Shown here: one piece after another, positions 38,214 to 47,299 of the stretch
How the letters are laid out: each line of letters begins with the position of its first letter
Position numbering within the stretch: the stretch's first letter is position 1
NCBI RefSeq assembly: GCF_002968295.1
Contig: NZ_CP134399.1
Span: 806,001-870,000 of the forward strand
Direction of reading: 5' to 3'
Origin: Mycobacterium sp. ITM-2016-00317
GTDB lineage: Bacteria > Actinomycetota > Actinomycetes > Mycobacteriales > Mycobacteriaceae
DNA length: 64,000 nucleotides
Notes under the pieces: model-generated
What the model was told of the DNA's origin: nothing
The model's database searches: none
What the model saw: the letters and a program-made list of their open reading frames with translations, nothing else
Position numbers and translations under genes: made by a program

Positions 38214-39221
38214 GTGAGGACACCGGCGAACGTGGTGGCGGGAGTGGACTTCGGCGACGCCGAATTCGCTCAGGATGTCCGCGACGGAGTTGCCCGCATC
38301 GAGGCTCTGATGTCGGAGGAACTCGGCAAGGCCGACGTTCTGATGTCGGAGGCCGTGCAGCACCTGTTCCAGGCCGGCGGCAAACGGTTCCGCCCGCTGT
38401 TCACCGTGCTGTCCGCGCATCTGGGCCCTGAGCCGGACGCTTGGCAGGTCACGGTCGCCGGCGCGGTGATCGAACTGGTGCACCTGGCCACGCTGTACCA
38501 CGACGACGTGATGGACGAGGCGCAGGTGCGCCGCGGCGCGCCCAGCGCCAACGCCCGCTGGGGCAACAACATCGCGATCCTGGCCGGGGACTACCTGTTC
38601 GCGACGGCGTCGCGCCTGGTCAGCAGGCTGGGACCGGACGCCGTGCGGATCATCGCCGACACGTTCGCACTGCTGGTCACCGGCCAGATGCGGGAGACGC
38701 GCGGCGCCGCCGACCAGGTCGATTCGGTGGACCACTACCTGAAGGTGGTCTACGAGAAGACCGCGTGCCTGATCTCGGCGTCGGGTCGTTTCGGTGCGAC
38801 GTTCTCGGGCGCCGACGACGAGCAGATCGAGCGGTTGAGCCGGCTGGGCGGCATCGTGGGCACCGCGTTCCAGATCTCCGACGACATCATCGACATCGAC
38901 AGCGACCCCGACGAGTCCGGCAAGGTTCCCGGCACGGATCTGCGGGAGGGCGTGCACACGCTGCCGGTGCTCTACGCGCTGCGCGAGACCGGCCCCGACG
39001 CCGACCGGCTGCGCGAACTACTCGCCGACCCGATCACCGACGACGCCGAACTCGCCGAGGCGCTGCGCCTGCTGCGCGCCTCCGGCGGCATGGCCAAGGC
39101 CAAGGAGACCGTCGCCGACTACGCCCGCCAGGCCGAGCAGGAGCTGGCCTCCCTTCCGGACCTGCCCGGCCGCCAGGCGCTGGCGACGCTCGTGCAGTAC
39201 ACCGTCAACCGGCACGGCTGA
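38214..39221 (+). CDS. grcC1: Polyprenyl diphosphate synthase GrcC1
   Basis: A 335-residue trans-prenyltransferase that should build the long isoprenoid side chain for menaquinone. The two Asp-rich metal-binding motifs are present: LYHDDVMDEA (first, DDVMD) and ISDDIIDIDSD (second, DDIID), with GGKRFRP upstream. GTG start at 38214. Length and position equal Rv0562. The 21-bp gap to menJ on the other strand implies overlapping promoters. Confidence 0.92.
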   Translation: MRTPANVVAGVDFGDAEFAQDVRDGVARIEALMSEELGKADVLMSEAVQHLFQAGGKRFRPLFTVLSAHLGPEPDAWQVTVAGAVIELVHLATLYHDDVMDEAQVRRGAPSANARWGNNIAILAGDYLFATASRLVSRLGPDAVRIIADTFALLVTGQMRETRGAADQVDSVDHYLKVVYEKTACLISASGRFGATFSGADDEQIERLSRLGGIVGTAFQISDDIIDIDSDPDESGKVPGTDLREGVHTLPVLYALRETGPDADRLRELLADPITDDAELAEALRLLRASGGMAKAKETVADYARQAEQELASLPDLPGRQALATLVQYTVNRHG

Positions 39222-39298
39222 CGTCCGCGGAACCGGGCGGGGGCCTCGGTCGTTGTCTCGACGAAGACTCGTGATGGTGTGGTGAGGAGGACTCCGCA

Positions 39299-40189
39299 AT
39301 GACTTGGCATCCGCACGCCAACAGGGCCAAGACGTTCCTGTTGCTGGTGCTGTTCTCAGGTCTGATCGTCGGTGTCGGCGCGCTGTTCGGCCGCAACATC
39401 ATGTTCCTGGCCGTGCTCTTCGCCATCGGCATGAACGCCTACGTGTACTTCAACAGCGACAAGCTGGCCCTGCGGGCGATGCACGCCCAGCCCGTCAACG
39501 AGATGCAGGCGCCGGTGATGTACAAGATCGTGCGCGAGCTCGCCACGACGGCGCGCCAGCCGATGCCGCGGCTCTACATCAGTGACACCGCCGCCCCGAA
39601 CGCGTTCGCCACCGGTCGCAACCCGCGCAACGCCGCGGTGTGCTGCACCACCGGCATCCTGCAGATCCTCAACGAGCGGGAACTGCGCGCCGTCCTCGGC
39701 CACGAACTGTCCCACGTGTACAACCGCGACATCCTGATCTCGTGTGTGGCAGGCGCGATGGCCTCGGTGATCACCGCGTTGGCCAACCTGGCTTTCTTCG
39801 CGAGCATGTTCGGCGGGAACCGCGACGGCGGCACGAATCCCTTTGCGATCCTTCTGGTTTCGCTGCTGGGCCCGATCGCCGCGACGGTGATCCGGCTGGC
39901 GGTGTCGCGTTCGCGGGAGTATCAGGCCGACCAGTCCGGCGCCGAGCTGACGGGTGATCCGCTGGCGTTGGCCAGCGCGCTGCGCAAGATCAGCGCCGGC
40001 GTCGAGCGCGCGCCGCTGCCGCCGGAGCCGCAGCTGGCCGACCAGGCCCACCTGATGATCGCCAACCCGTTCCGGGCCGGGGAGAAGATCGGCAAGATGT
40101 TCGCCACCCACCCGCCGGTCGCCGACCGGATCGCCCGGCTGGAGGCGATGGCGGGCCCCGACCACTACCGGGGTCCCGGGCGGTACTGA
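39299..40189 (+). CDS. htpX: Membrane metalloprotease HtpX
   Basis: A 296-residue M48-family zinc protease in the cytoplasmic membrane that degrades misfolded membrane proteins. The zinc motif is [11 protein letters not shown] and the third ligand Glu is in [12 protein letters not shown]. Two helices precede the catalytic domain and two lie between the zinc motif and the third ligand. Equivalent of Rv0563, in the conserved place after grcC1. ATG 39299 has GGAGG at 39286-39290. Confidence 0.93.
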   Translation: MTWHPHANRAKTFLLLVLFSGLIVGVGALFGRNIMFLAVLFAIGMNAYVYFNSDKLALRAMHAQPVNEMQAPVMYKIVRELATTARQPMPRLYISDTAAPNAFATGRNPRNAAVCCTTGILQILNERELRAVLGHELSHVYNRDILISCVAGAMASVITALANLAFFASMFGGNRDGGTNPFAILLVSLLGPIAATVIRLAVSRSREYQADQSGAELTGDPLALASALRKISAGVERAPLPPEPQLADQAHLMIANPFRAGEKIGKMFATHPPVADRIARLEAMAGPDHYRGPGRY

Positions 40190-40230
40190 CCGTCGTTAAC
40201 GCTGCCGCCCCGCCCGGCGACATCTAGGGT

Positions 40231-40761
40231 GTGAAGGTGCGCAGCAGAATCGTCGGTGCCGGGTGTGTCGCCGCGGCCGCAGTCCTCAACGCGTCCGGCC
40301 TGGCCGCCGCGCAGCCCGAGCCCCCGCCGCCCCCGCCCGCGCCGAACATCAACGCGTTCCCGCCGGCCAGCCCGAAGGACTACGCAGTGCTCGAAGGCAC
40401 CGCGTACGCGTTCAGCTCCAACGGGCTCACCTGCATGCTGCAACGTTCGGGCGGCTACGGCTGCAACGGGGCGCTGCCGGGCGCGCCGCAAGGGGCGAAC
40501 GTGGTCAGCGGCGTCACCGGCGGGGTCCCAGGCTGGGCCGCGTCGCCCGCGCCGATCTTCACCGGGCCGGTCAACGAACTGCCGCCGAACACCCGGCTGT
40601 CGTTCGGCACCGTCAGCTGTGGCGGTGACGGCACCCTGACCTCCTGCGTCGACAGCCGCAACCAGGCCGGCTTCGTCGTCAGCCCCGGCGGCTCGTGGAT
40701 CGTCAACGCGGTCAACCCGCTGCTCGCGCGGCCCGAGGGCACCAACCCGTACTTCAACTAG
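40231..40761 (+). CDS. Secreted protein of unknown function
   Basis: A 176-residue exported protein with a signal peptide (RIVGAGCVAAAAVLNASGLA, cleavage near AAAQ) and a Pro-rich stretch after it. The mature domain has four Cys residues (TCMLQRSGGYGC and VSCGGDGTLTSC), likely two disulfides. It belongs to a class of small secreted mycobacterial proteins without known function. GTG 40231 or GTG 40237 could be the start. Its stop overlaps the convergent gpsA stop by four bases. Confidence 0.7.
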   Translation: MKVRSRIVGAGCVAAAAVLNASGLAAAQPEPPPPPPAPNINAFPPASPKDYAVLEGTAYAFSSNGLTCMLQRSGGYGCNGALPGAPQGANVVSGVTGGVPGWAASPAPIFTGPVNELPPNTRLSFGTVSCGGDGTLTSCVDSRNQAGFVVSPGGSWIVNAVNPLLARPEGTNPYFN

Positions 40762-41783
40762 AACCCCGAACCGTGCACCTCGTGGCCGGGTTTCTCGGCC
40801 ACGAGGCCGCGGTAGGCCTGCTCCACGGTCGAGCCGTGGTTGACCACACCGTCGACCTCCCGGGCGATCGGCATCGGGATGCCGCACTTGTCGGCGAACT
40901 CCATCACCACGCTGGCGGCCTTGACGCCCTCGGCGACCTGGTTCATCGACGCGATGATCTCGTCGACGGTCTTGCCCTGACCGAGTTGTTCGCCGACGTG
41001 CCGGTTGCGGCTGCGCTGGGAGGTGCAGGTCACGATCAGGTCTCCCATGCCGGCCAGCCCCGCGAACGTGTCGCGGTTACCGCCCATCGCGACGCCGAGT
41101 TTGGACATCTCGGCGACGGCGCGCGCCATCACCATGGCGCGGGTGTTCTCGCCGATGCCCAGCGAGTAGCCCATGCCGACCGCGATCGCGTACACGTTCT
41201 TGAGCGCTCCGGCCATCTCGACCCCGACCACGTCGTCGGTGGTGTAGGTGCGGAAGCGCTTGGTGCGGAACAACTGTGCGAGGTTGGCGGCCAGGTGCTG
41301 GTCGGGCATCGCGAGCACCGCGGCCGCGGCGTAGCCTTCGGCGACCTCGCGGGCGATGTTGGGCCCGGCCAGGATTCCGGCGGGATGGCCGGGCAGCACC
41401 TCGGCGACGATCTCGCTCATCCGGTAGTTGGTGCCCTGTTCCAGGCCCTTCACCAGCGAGATCACCGGAACCCACGGCCTCAGCTGGGTCGCCAGTTCGG
41501 TCAGCACGCCGCGGAAACCGTGTGACGGCACGCCCATCACGATGACGTCCGCGCATTCGGCGGCTTCGGAGAAATCCGTCGTGGCGCGCAGCGTGGGCGT
41601 CAATTCCACTTCTTCGCCAAGGTATTTGGAGTTCCGCTGGTTGTCGTTGATGTCGTCTGCGGTCTCCTGCGAACGCACCCACTGCAGCGTCGGCCCGCGT
41701 CTGGCGCAGATGGACGCGACGGTGGTTCCCCACGATCCGCCCCCGAGGACGACGACTCTGGGTTCTCGCTGCGGTGCTGCCAT
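40758..41783 (-). CDS. gpsA: Glycerol-3-phosphate dehydrogenase [NAD(P)+]
   Basis: A 341-residue enzyme reducing dihydroxyacetone phosphate to sn-glycerol 3-phosphate for phospholipid synthesis. The Rossmann motif VVVLGGGSWGTT is at the N-terminus, LVKGLE and GPNIAREVAEG are the family's central motifs, and MAGALKNVYAIAVGM carries the catalytic Lys. It corresponds to gpdA1 (Rv0564c) by position. ATG at 41783. Confidence 0.93.
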   Translation of the reverse strand: MAAPQREPRVVVLGGGSWGTTVASICARRGPTLQWVRSQETADDINDNQRNSKYLGEEVELTPTLRATTDFSEAAECADVIVMGVPSHGFRGVLTELATQLRPWVPVISLVKGLEQGTNYRMSEIVAEVLPGHPAGILAGPNIAREVAEGYAAAAVLAMPDQHLAANLAQLFRTKRFRTYTTDDVVGVEMAGALKNVYAIAVGMGYSLGIGENTRAMVMARAVAEMSKLGVAMGGNRDTFAGLAGMGDLIVTCTSQRSRNRHVGEQLGQGKTVDEIIASMNQVAEGVKAASVVMEFADKCGIPMPIAREVDGVVNHGSTVEQAYRGLVAEKPGHEVHGSGF

Positions 41784-41894
41784 GGGAGATCACATTAGGG
41801 CGGGAAGTCCGGGGCGAGGGTGGATTTCGAACAGGTGCGCCGACCCCTGTCCGGCGGCAGCGATAATGGGAGCCGACTGCTGAGGGGGTGGCTG

Positions 41895-42371
41895 GTGCCG
41901 TTCACGGTATCGACGGTGGAGGCTTCGGATCTGCGGAGCCTGATGGCCGCGGCGAACGAACTGGGTGCCAAGATCGGCGAACTCGACGAACTGATCGCCG
42001 AGCAGCGCCGTTCGGTGCAGCAGCTGCGGAACGCATGGCAGGGCGACGCGGGTGAGGCGACGATCGCTCAGGCCGAACACCACCTCGCCGCCCAGCTGCG
42101 GCTGCGGGACCGGCTCGCCGGGGTGCGCGGCGCGCTGGCGGGTGGGGGAGAGCACCTCGCCGCGACGCGCGACGGGCTGACCGACCTGGTGGCCGCGTTA
42201 CGCGCGTCCGGGTGGACGGTGACCGACGCCGGCCACGCCATCGCCCCGCCGTCCCCGGCGCTGCTGAAACGGTTCGAGCCGGGCTTCACGACGCTGATCA
42301 GACGACTGCTGCGGCTGTTCGACGAGATCAACGCCGGCACCGCCGCCGGTATCAGCGGCGTACTGCGCTGA
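41895..42371 (+). CDS. WXG100-like helical protein
   Basis: A 158-residue, mostly helical protein. The first 100 residues look like an ESAT-6/WXG100 hairpin: two helices with NAWQGDAGE (the WxG turn) between them. GTG 41895 is preferred over an in-frame GTG at 41820 because GAGGGGG (41882-41888) precedes it and the WxG then falls near residue 46. There is no second WXG gene and no ESX component nearby, so secretion is uncertain. Confidence 0.65.
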   Translation: MPFTVSTVEASDLRSLMAAANELGAKIGELDELIAEQRRSVQQLRNAWQGDAGEATIAQAEHHLAAQLRLRDRLAGVRGALAGGGEHLAATRDGLTDLVAALRASGWTVTDAGHAIAPPSPALLKRFEPGFTTLIRRLLRLFDEINAGTAAGISGVLR

Positions 42372-42430
42372 CTTGCGTGACCACACGGCGACATCCGACC
42401 CGGAAATCGCCGTGCGGTAACGCAGCAGCG

Positions 42431-42922
42431 TCAGCGGTAGTTGACGAACTGCAGCGCGACGTCGAGGTCTGCGCCGCGCAGCAGGGCCTGCACGGCCTGC
42501 AGGTCGTCGCGCTTCTTGGAGCTGACGCGGATCTCTTCCCCCTGAATCTGGGCCTTCACGCCCTTGGGGCCCTCGTCCCGGATGATCTTGGTGATCTTCT
42601 TGGCGTCCTCGCTGGAGATGCCCTGCTTCAGGGTGCCGCTGACCTTGTAGGTCTTACCGCTGGCCTGGGGCTCGTCGGCGTCGAACGCCTTCATCGAGAT
42701 GTCGCGCCGGACCAGCTTCTCCTTGAACACGTCGACGGCGGCCTTCACGCGCTCCTCGGTGGAGGACACGATCTCGATGGCCTCCTCGCCCTTCCAGGCG
42801 ATGGTGGTGTCGGTGCCGCGGAAGTCGAATCGGGTCGACAACTCCTTGGCGGCCTGGTTCAGCGCATTGTCGACTTCCTGGCGATCGACCTTGCTGACGA
42901 CGTCGAACGATGAATCCGCCAT
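42431..42922 (-). CDS. yajQ: YajQ family nucleotide-binding protein
   Basis: A 163-residue protein of the YajQ (DUF520) family, two ferredoxin-like domains. It starts [20 protein letters not shown] and has [12 protein letters not shown] and the C-terminal [20 protein letters not shown]. Some bacterial members bind cyclic di-GMP or other nucleotides. The counterpart is Rv0566c, next to gpsA in M. tuberculosis as well. Confidence 0.93.
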   Translation of the reverse strand: MADSSFDVVSKVDRQEVDNALNQAAKELSTRFDFRGTDTTIAWKGEEAIEIVSSTEERVKAAVDVFKEKLVRRDISMKAFDADEPQASGKTYKVSGTLKQGISSEDAKKITKIIRDEGPKGVKAQIQGEEIRVSSKKRDDLQAVQALLRGADLDVALQFVNYR

Positions 42923-43073
42923 TGGGCTCGTCCCTCCCTCGTGGTTCGGTATCTGGGTCCATCTTCGCCGCCCGCCGGGACCGGCCGGACACCGCCCCCC
43001 ACCCCGCGATTTGTAGTCGGGCACTGTCCTCGTTGTATCCTGCTGAACGCGCTCTGCAGCGCACGAATACCCC

Positions 43074-43156
43074 GGCAGGTTGCCCGAGCGGCCAATGGGA
43101 GCGGACTGTAAATCCGTCGGCTAACGCCTACACAGGTTCGAATCCTGTACCTGCCA
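43074..43156 (+). tRNA. tRNA-Tyr (GTA)
   Basis: An 83-base class II tRNA. The acceptor stem pairs GGCAGGT with ACCTGCC (43149-43155), the anticodon loop reads CTGTAAA with GTA, there is a long variable arm, and the T loop is GGTTCGAATCC. The CCA end is not encoded. A strong hairpin follows seven bases later. Confidence 0.95.
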
Positions 43157-43162
43157 CACTGA

Positions 43163-43192
43163 TCAGGCCCCCTTTCGAGGGGGCCTGATTTC
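43163..43192 (+). terminator. Rho-independent terminator after tRNA-Tyr
   Basis: TCAGGCCCCC (43163-43172) and GGGGGCCTGA (43179-43188) form a perfect 10-bp stem with the loop TTTCGA, followed by TTTC and a T-rich tail. It stands seven bases after the tRNA end. Confidence 0.9.
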
Positions 43193-43290
43193 GTTCTCCC
43201 GGTTGCCGGGCCGGCCGCCACGGCGGGAATAGGGCCGGGTGCCCGCGCGGTAGTTAACGGTTGGTGCCCGAAGCGACCGGAGGAGACGTC

Positions 43291-43713
43291 ATGGACAAGG
43301 CAGCGTTCGACGAGATGAACCGTCAGGTGGTCGACGATTTCCGCAGGACCGGCGGCAAGCCCGGCGGGATGTTCGAGGGTAAGCCGATCGTGCTGGTCCA
43401 CCACGTCGGTGCGAAGTCCGGGACGGAGCGCATCGCCCCGCTCGTTGCGTTGCTCGACGACGGGCACGTCTACGTCTTCGCCAGCAAGGGCGGTGCGGAC
43501 AACCACCCGGATTGGTATCGCAACCTGATCGCCAACCCCGACGTCACCGTCGAGCTGGGCAGCGAGACCTACCCGGCGACGGCCCGCGTCGTCGAGGGGC
43601 CCGAGCGCGACGAGATCTACGCCAGGCATGTCGAGCGCGAGCCGCAGTTCGGCGATTACCAGCGCAAGACGACGCGCGTCATCCCTGTCGTCGAGCTGGT
43701 GCGGGCGGGCTGA
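43291..43713 (+). CDS. F420-dependent nitroreductase-family (Ddn/DUF385) protein
   Basis: A 140-residue split-beta-barrel protein of the deazaflavin-dependent nitroreductase family. KSGTERIAPLVALLDDGHVY and SKGGADNHPDWYRNLIANPD, followed by VTVELGSETY, are its signatures. Such proteins use coenzyme F420 to reduce quinones or nitro compounds. ATG 43291 is preceded by GGAGGAG; upstream in-frame TTG is less likely. Confidence 0.88.
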   Translation: MDKAAFDEMNRQVVDDFRRTGGKPGGMFEGKPIVLVHHVGAKSGTERIAPLVALLDDGHVYVFASKGGADNHPDWYRNLIANPDVTVELGSETYPATARVVEGPERDEIYARHVEREPQFGDYQRKTTRVIPVVELVRAG

Positions 43714-43840
43714 GCGAAGTCTCCGGCTGCCGCGCGCACAGCGCCAGCAGCGGAACGTGGCCGAGGGCCGGGACGCCGGCGGTCGGGTAGCCGGCGCGGC
43801 AGAAGTCGAGCACCCTGGTCAAGGCTTTCGGCCCGGACAT
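43679..43840 (-). pseudogene. Truncated DUF3349-like gene
   Basis: A 53-residue reading frame with AGGAGG before its ATG at 43840. It begins MSGPKALTRVLDFCRAGYPT and continues to GHVPLLALCARQ, which resembles the first half of mycobacterial DUF3349 proteins (about 100 residues), then runs into unrelated residues and stops inside the end of the Ddn-like gene. I read it as a 3'-truncated remnant; a genuine short protein is possible. Confidence 0.45.
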
Positions 43841-43908
43841 CTCCACCTCCTACGGGTCGTGCGTGGCGCCAAGGTTCCCGCGGCGGCGCGACGTCAAACC
43901 CGTCGTGG

Positions 43909-45714
43909 TCAGACTGACACCGACTCGTTGTCCTCGCCCGCCCTGAGGACCGAGAGGCGGCCGGGTGAGTACGTCAGCTGGTAGAGGTCGCCGTCGGGTC
44001 CGACAGCCAGCACCACGGTCGCGCCCGCGGCCGGATCGAAGGTCTGCACATCGCTGCACGACGTGTAGTCCGGCGTGCACGCCAGCGTCCGAATCCAGCC
44101 CTGGACGGTGTCGGCGATGAACACCCGGCCCTGGTACACCGCCACCGACGTGATCGCCGCGCCGCCGCCGCGCGGATAGGCGAAGATCGGATCGGTTTTA
44201 CCCGCGCAACCGCTGGTGCACGGACCTTCGGAGCTCGGCCACCCGTAGTTCCCGCCTGCGGTGACGCGGTTGACCTCCTCGAAGGCCGAGGCGCCGACGT
44301 CGGCGACCAGAAGTTCGCCGGTCGGGGTGAACGTGAGCCGGAACGGGTTGCGTAACCCGTAGGCGTAGACGAGGGTGCGGGATCCGTTGATCACCGGGTT
44401 GTCGGCGGGGACGCCGCCGTCGGTGGTCAGCCGCAGGATCTTGCCGTGGATGTTGCCGGGGTTCTGCGCGTTCGCGCCGGTGGCGTTGTCGCCGACGCCC
44501 CAGTACAGCGCACCGTCGGGCCCGAAGCCGAGCGCGCCGCCGTGATGGTTGGGGGCCGCGGTCAGCGAGGACTCCACCAGTACCTTGTCCACGGCGGCGG
44601 TGTTGCCGGTGACGACCAACCGGGACAACGTGTTCTTGGTGGTGCCGGCAGCGACGTAGGCGACGTACAGACGTCCGTTGGTCGCGAACGCCGGGTCGAC
44701 GGCCAGCCCGCCGATGCCGCGCTCGGTTTCTGTGCGCACCGCCAGCGTGATCAGCGGGTCGGGACGCAGCACACCGTTCTCGACCACCCGGATCGCGCCG
44801 GCCTTCTCGGCGACCAGGATGCGACCGTCGGGCAGGAACCGGAAGTCCACAGGTGAGGACAGCCCGTCGACCACGGTGGCCCGCTCGTAGCCGATGAACA
44901 CAGTCTGGCTGCTGCGGTGGCCGCTGCTGCCCAGCAGGCCGAACGTGAACAGGTTCAAAAGCCCCGCCGCGCCGTGGACGTGGAAGCCGCTGCGTGCATC
45001 GCTGACGGTGACCCGGAAGCTGTCCTGGCCCGCGTAGTCGGCGCCGGGCGTGTACAGGAACGTGCCGTCGGCGTTCAGGGCCACCGACCCGTACTGGGGC
45101 CGGGTCGCGGTGTAGGTCAGCCGGGTCGAGTCGGGATCGTCGGGGTGCAGGTCGCCGACCACCCGGCCCTCGATGACGGTGTTCTCGGCCGGGCGGTGGC
45201 CCAGCGTCGGCGTCTTGTTGTCGAAGAGCGTCTCGAAGAAGCCGGGGTCCTCGGCCTCGGCGGACGCCGCAGGCGCCGGCGTCGGTTCCGGGTCCGGCTG
45301 CTCGACCACGCGGGACGCGCCGGCACCGTCGTGGGTGGTGGTGACATCCTCCGGTTCGGTCACCTCGTCCTCGGCCTCGTCATCGGGATCCGGCTCGCTC
45401 ACCTCTTCTGTTGTGTCCGAGACGGTTTCGGTAACCGCCTCGCCATCGGTGTCGGCCTCGGCGGCTTCGGCCGAGTCTTCGTCGCCGTCCTGGTCGTCGC
45501 GAGCCTCAGCGCCGTCGGCCGTCTGAGGTTCGCTCGCCGGCTCGGCGCGATCCGACGTGGACACCGCCGAACTCGTCGCCGGCTTCGTGGCCGCGTCGCC
45601 CGTCTCCGCGGACGCGACCGCGGTACCGGTCAGCAGCGCAGCGCCCACCCCCAGGGCAAACGCCAAGCCGCCGACCCGGCCCACGTACCGCGCGTACCCG
45701 CCTGATTCCCCCAT
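43909..45714 (-). CDS. PQQ-type sugar dehydrogenase-like secreted protein with acidic linker
   Basis: A 601-residue exported protein. A signal peptide (residues 1-36) is followed by a long acidic linker (about 37-165), an Ig/cadherin-like repeat domain (LTYTATRPQYGSVALNADGT, FLYTPGADYAGQDSFRVTV) and a six-bladed beta-propeller of the glucose/sorbosone dehydrogenase family (GLSSPVDFRFLPDGRILVAE, NHHGGALGFGPDGALYWGVG). Soluble PQQ glucose dehydrogenases share this propeller with His in the NHHGG segment; whether PQQ is used here is not certain. Divergent from the PE-PPE gene. Confidence 0.82.
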   Translation of the reverse strand: MGESGGYARYVGRVGGLAFALGVGAALLTGTAVASAETGDAATKPATSSAVSTSDRAEPASEPQTADGAEARDDQDGDEDSAEAAEADTDGEAVTETVSDTTEEVSEPDPDDEAEDEVTEPEDVTTTHDGAGASRVVEQPDPEPTPAPAASAEAEDPGFFETLFDNKTPTLGHRPAENTVIEGRVVGDLHPDDPDSTRLTYTATRPQYGSVALNADGTFLYTPGADYAGQDSFRVTVSDARSGFHVHGAAGLLNLFTFGLLGSSGHRSSQTVFIGYERATVVDGLSSPVDFRFLPDGRILVAEKAGAIRVVENGVLRPDPLITLAVRTETERGIGGLAVDPAFATNGRLYVAYVAAGTTKNTLSRLVVTGNTAAVDKVLVESSLTAAPNHHGGALGFGPDGALYWGVGDNATGANAQNPGNIHGKILRLTTDGGVPADNPVINGSRTLVYAYGLRNPFRLTFTPTGELLVADVGASAFEEVNRVTAGGNYGWPSSEGPCTSGCAGKTDPIFAYPRGGGAAITSVAVYQGRVFIADTVQGWIRTLACTPDYTSCSDVQTFDPAAGATVVLAVGPDGDLYQLTYSPGRLSVLRAGEDNESVSV

Positions 45715-45837
45715 GTCGCCTCCTCGCGAAAGTCACCGCGAACTCGGTTGCGCCCGATGTCCATGCCGGGTCGGACTGTATGCACCGGATTTCTTGATCA
45801 CCGTGTTTCGGCCGCAACGTCATTCTTCGGATGCCCG

Positions 45838-45856
45838 GAGCCGGCCTCGCCGGCTC
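45838..45856. repeat. GC-rich hairpin in divergent promoter region
   Basis: GAGCCGGC, CTC, GCCGGCTC: a perfect 8-bp stem in the 247-bp gap between the sugar dehydrogenase and the PE-PPE gene. It may act in the leader of one of the two genes; no T-tract follows, so it is not a clear terminator. Confidence 0.5.
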
Positions 45857-45961
45857 GTACCGCGGGGGGATCGACTACCACTTCCGTCTGAAACAGTGCC
45901 TTCAGCAAATCTTCTGTCTTACACTCGACGCTCGGGGAATCGGTCGACGCAGGGGGACGAT

Positions 45962-47299
45962 GTGGCCAGGAAACTCGTAGGGGTGGCGAAGTCGGCGCTG
46001 GGGACCGCGGGGGTCGCTCTGGCCGCTGCGCTGCTGGGGTCGGCGCCCAGCGTGTCGGTGGCCCCGCAGCTGGCTGCGTCGCTGCACTATCTGCCGGGCA
46101 CCAGGATCGGTTACCTGCCTGGGGACGCGATGTTCGGCGATTTCATCGGCAGAGTCGTCGACGGCGTGGAGATGACGCCGCCGGACCTGCCGTACGAGAA
46201 GGTCGGCTACAGCGCCGACTTCTGGCCGATCTCCCACGGCGGCTTCCGGGATCAGACGTTCAACCGGTCGGTCCGGCAGGGCGTCGCGCTGCTGGAAGCC
46301 CAGGCGCCGGCCGCAGGCGACGTGATCTTCGGTTTCTCCCAGGGCGCGGTCGTCGCGTCGCGGTACAAGCAGACCCACGCGGGCCACACCTATCTTCTGG
46401 TCGCCAACCCGAACCGGCCGAACGGCGGCATACTGTCACGCTTCAAGGGCATCACGATCCCGATCCTCGACTTCACCTTCGACGGTCCGACACCGGCCAA
46501 CGGGGACCCGACCTACGACATCGTGCGCCAGTACGACGGCTGGGCGGATTTCCCCACCTACCTGTGGAATCCGATCGCGCTGGCCAATGCGATCATGGGA
46601 ATAGTGTTGGTGCACGGCAATACTCAGATGGACTTGACCGCAGCCGACCTGGAAGCCACGAAGCAGTCCGGCGATCCGGATCACTACCAGTTCCACGCGG
46701 GCTCCAACACCCACTACTACGTGGTCAAGACCTACCCGGTGCCGCTGCTCATGCCGCTGACCGCACTTCTGCCCGCTTCGGTCATTGCGGCGCTGGACGC
46801 ACCGTTGCGCAAGTTCATCGAATTGGCATATGACAGAAGCGATTACAGCGAGCCGGCGCGGGCCAGGTTCTTCGCGCCGCTGAAGCCGTTCGGCAGGGTC
46901 GAGGCGGTCGCCGCCGAACCGGACGTGATCGAGGGATCGCCGCCGGTTTCCCACGACGAATCGGGGGACCGGCGTGGCGTCGATGTCTCCGTTGAAAAGG
47001 GCGGCGGCACCGTCGAAATGCTCGACGCCGATCGCGTCGGTGAGCCGGACATCGAGACGTCGGACGCCATCGACGACGGGGCGGCGTCGGTAGCTGAAGA
47101 GGAAGTCCGCGAAGCCGAGGATGCGGTGGACGCGCAGGAAACCGGCGAGGCCGACCAGGAAGAGGGCGAGGCCGAGCCGTCTGAGGGTGAGGACGACCAG
47201 GGTTCTGACGAAACCGAGCATGCGCGCGACGAGTCCGCGGTGCCGCAGTCCGGTAGCGCCGACGAACCCGCGAACAGAGACGCCACCGCCACGCCGTAG
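45962..47299 (+). CDS. PE-PPE domain serine hydrolase with acidic tail
   Basis: A 445-residue protein. After an N-terminal hydrophobic signal (GVAKSALGTAGVALAAALLG) comes a PE-PPE domain (about 45-280), an alpha/beta hydrolase with the nucleophile elbow GFSQGA and SFRFKG-like core; FHAGSNTHYYVVKTYPVPLL ends the domain. It has no PE or PPE N-terminal module. The last 130 residues are very acidic and probably disordered. Known PE-PPE hydrolases act as cell-envelope esterases. GTG 45962 follows AGGGGGA. Confidence 0.8.
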   Translation: MARKLVGVAKSALGTAGVALAAALLGSAPSVSVAPQLAASLHYLPGTRIGYLPGDAMFGDFIGRVVDGVEMTPPDLPYEKVGYSADFWPISHGGFRDQTFNRSVRQGVALLEAQAPAAGDVIFGFSQGAVVASRYKQTHAGHTYLLVANPNRPNGGILSRFKGITIPILDFTFDGPTPANGDPTYDIVRQYDGWADFPTYLWNPIALANAIMGIVLVHGNTQMDLTAADLEATKQSGDPDHYQFHAGSNTHYYVVKTYPVPLLMPLTALLPASVIAALDAPLRKFIELAYDRSDYSEPARARFFAPLKPFGRVEAVAAEPDVIEGSPPVSHDESGDRRGVDVSVEKGGGTVEMLDADRVGEPDIETSDAIDDGAASVAEEEVREAEDAVDAQETGEADQEEGEAEPSEGEDDQGSDETEHARDESAVPQSGSADEPANRDATATP

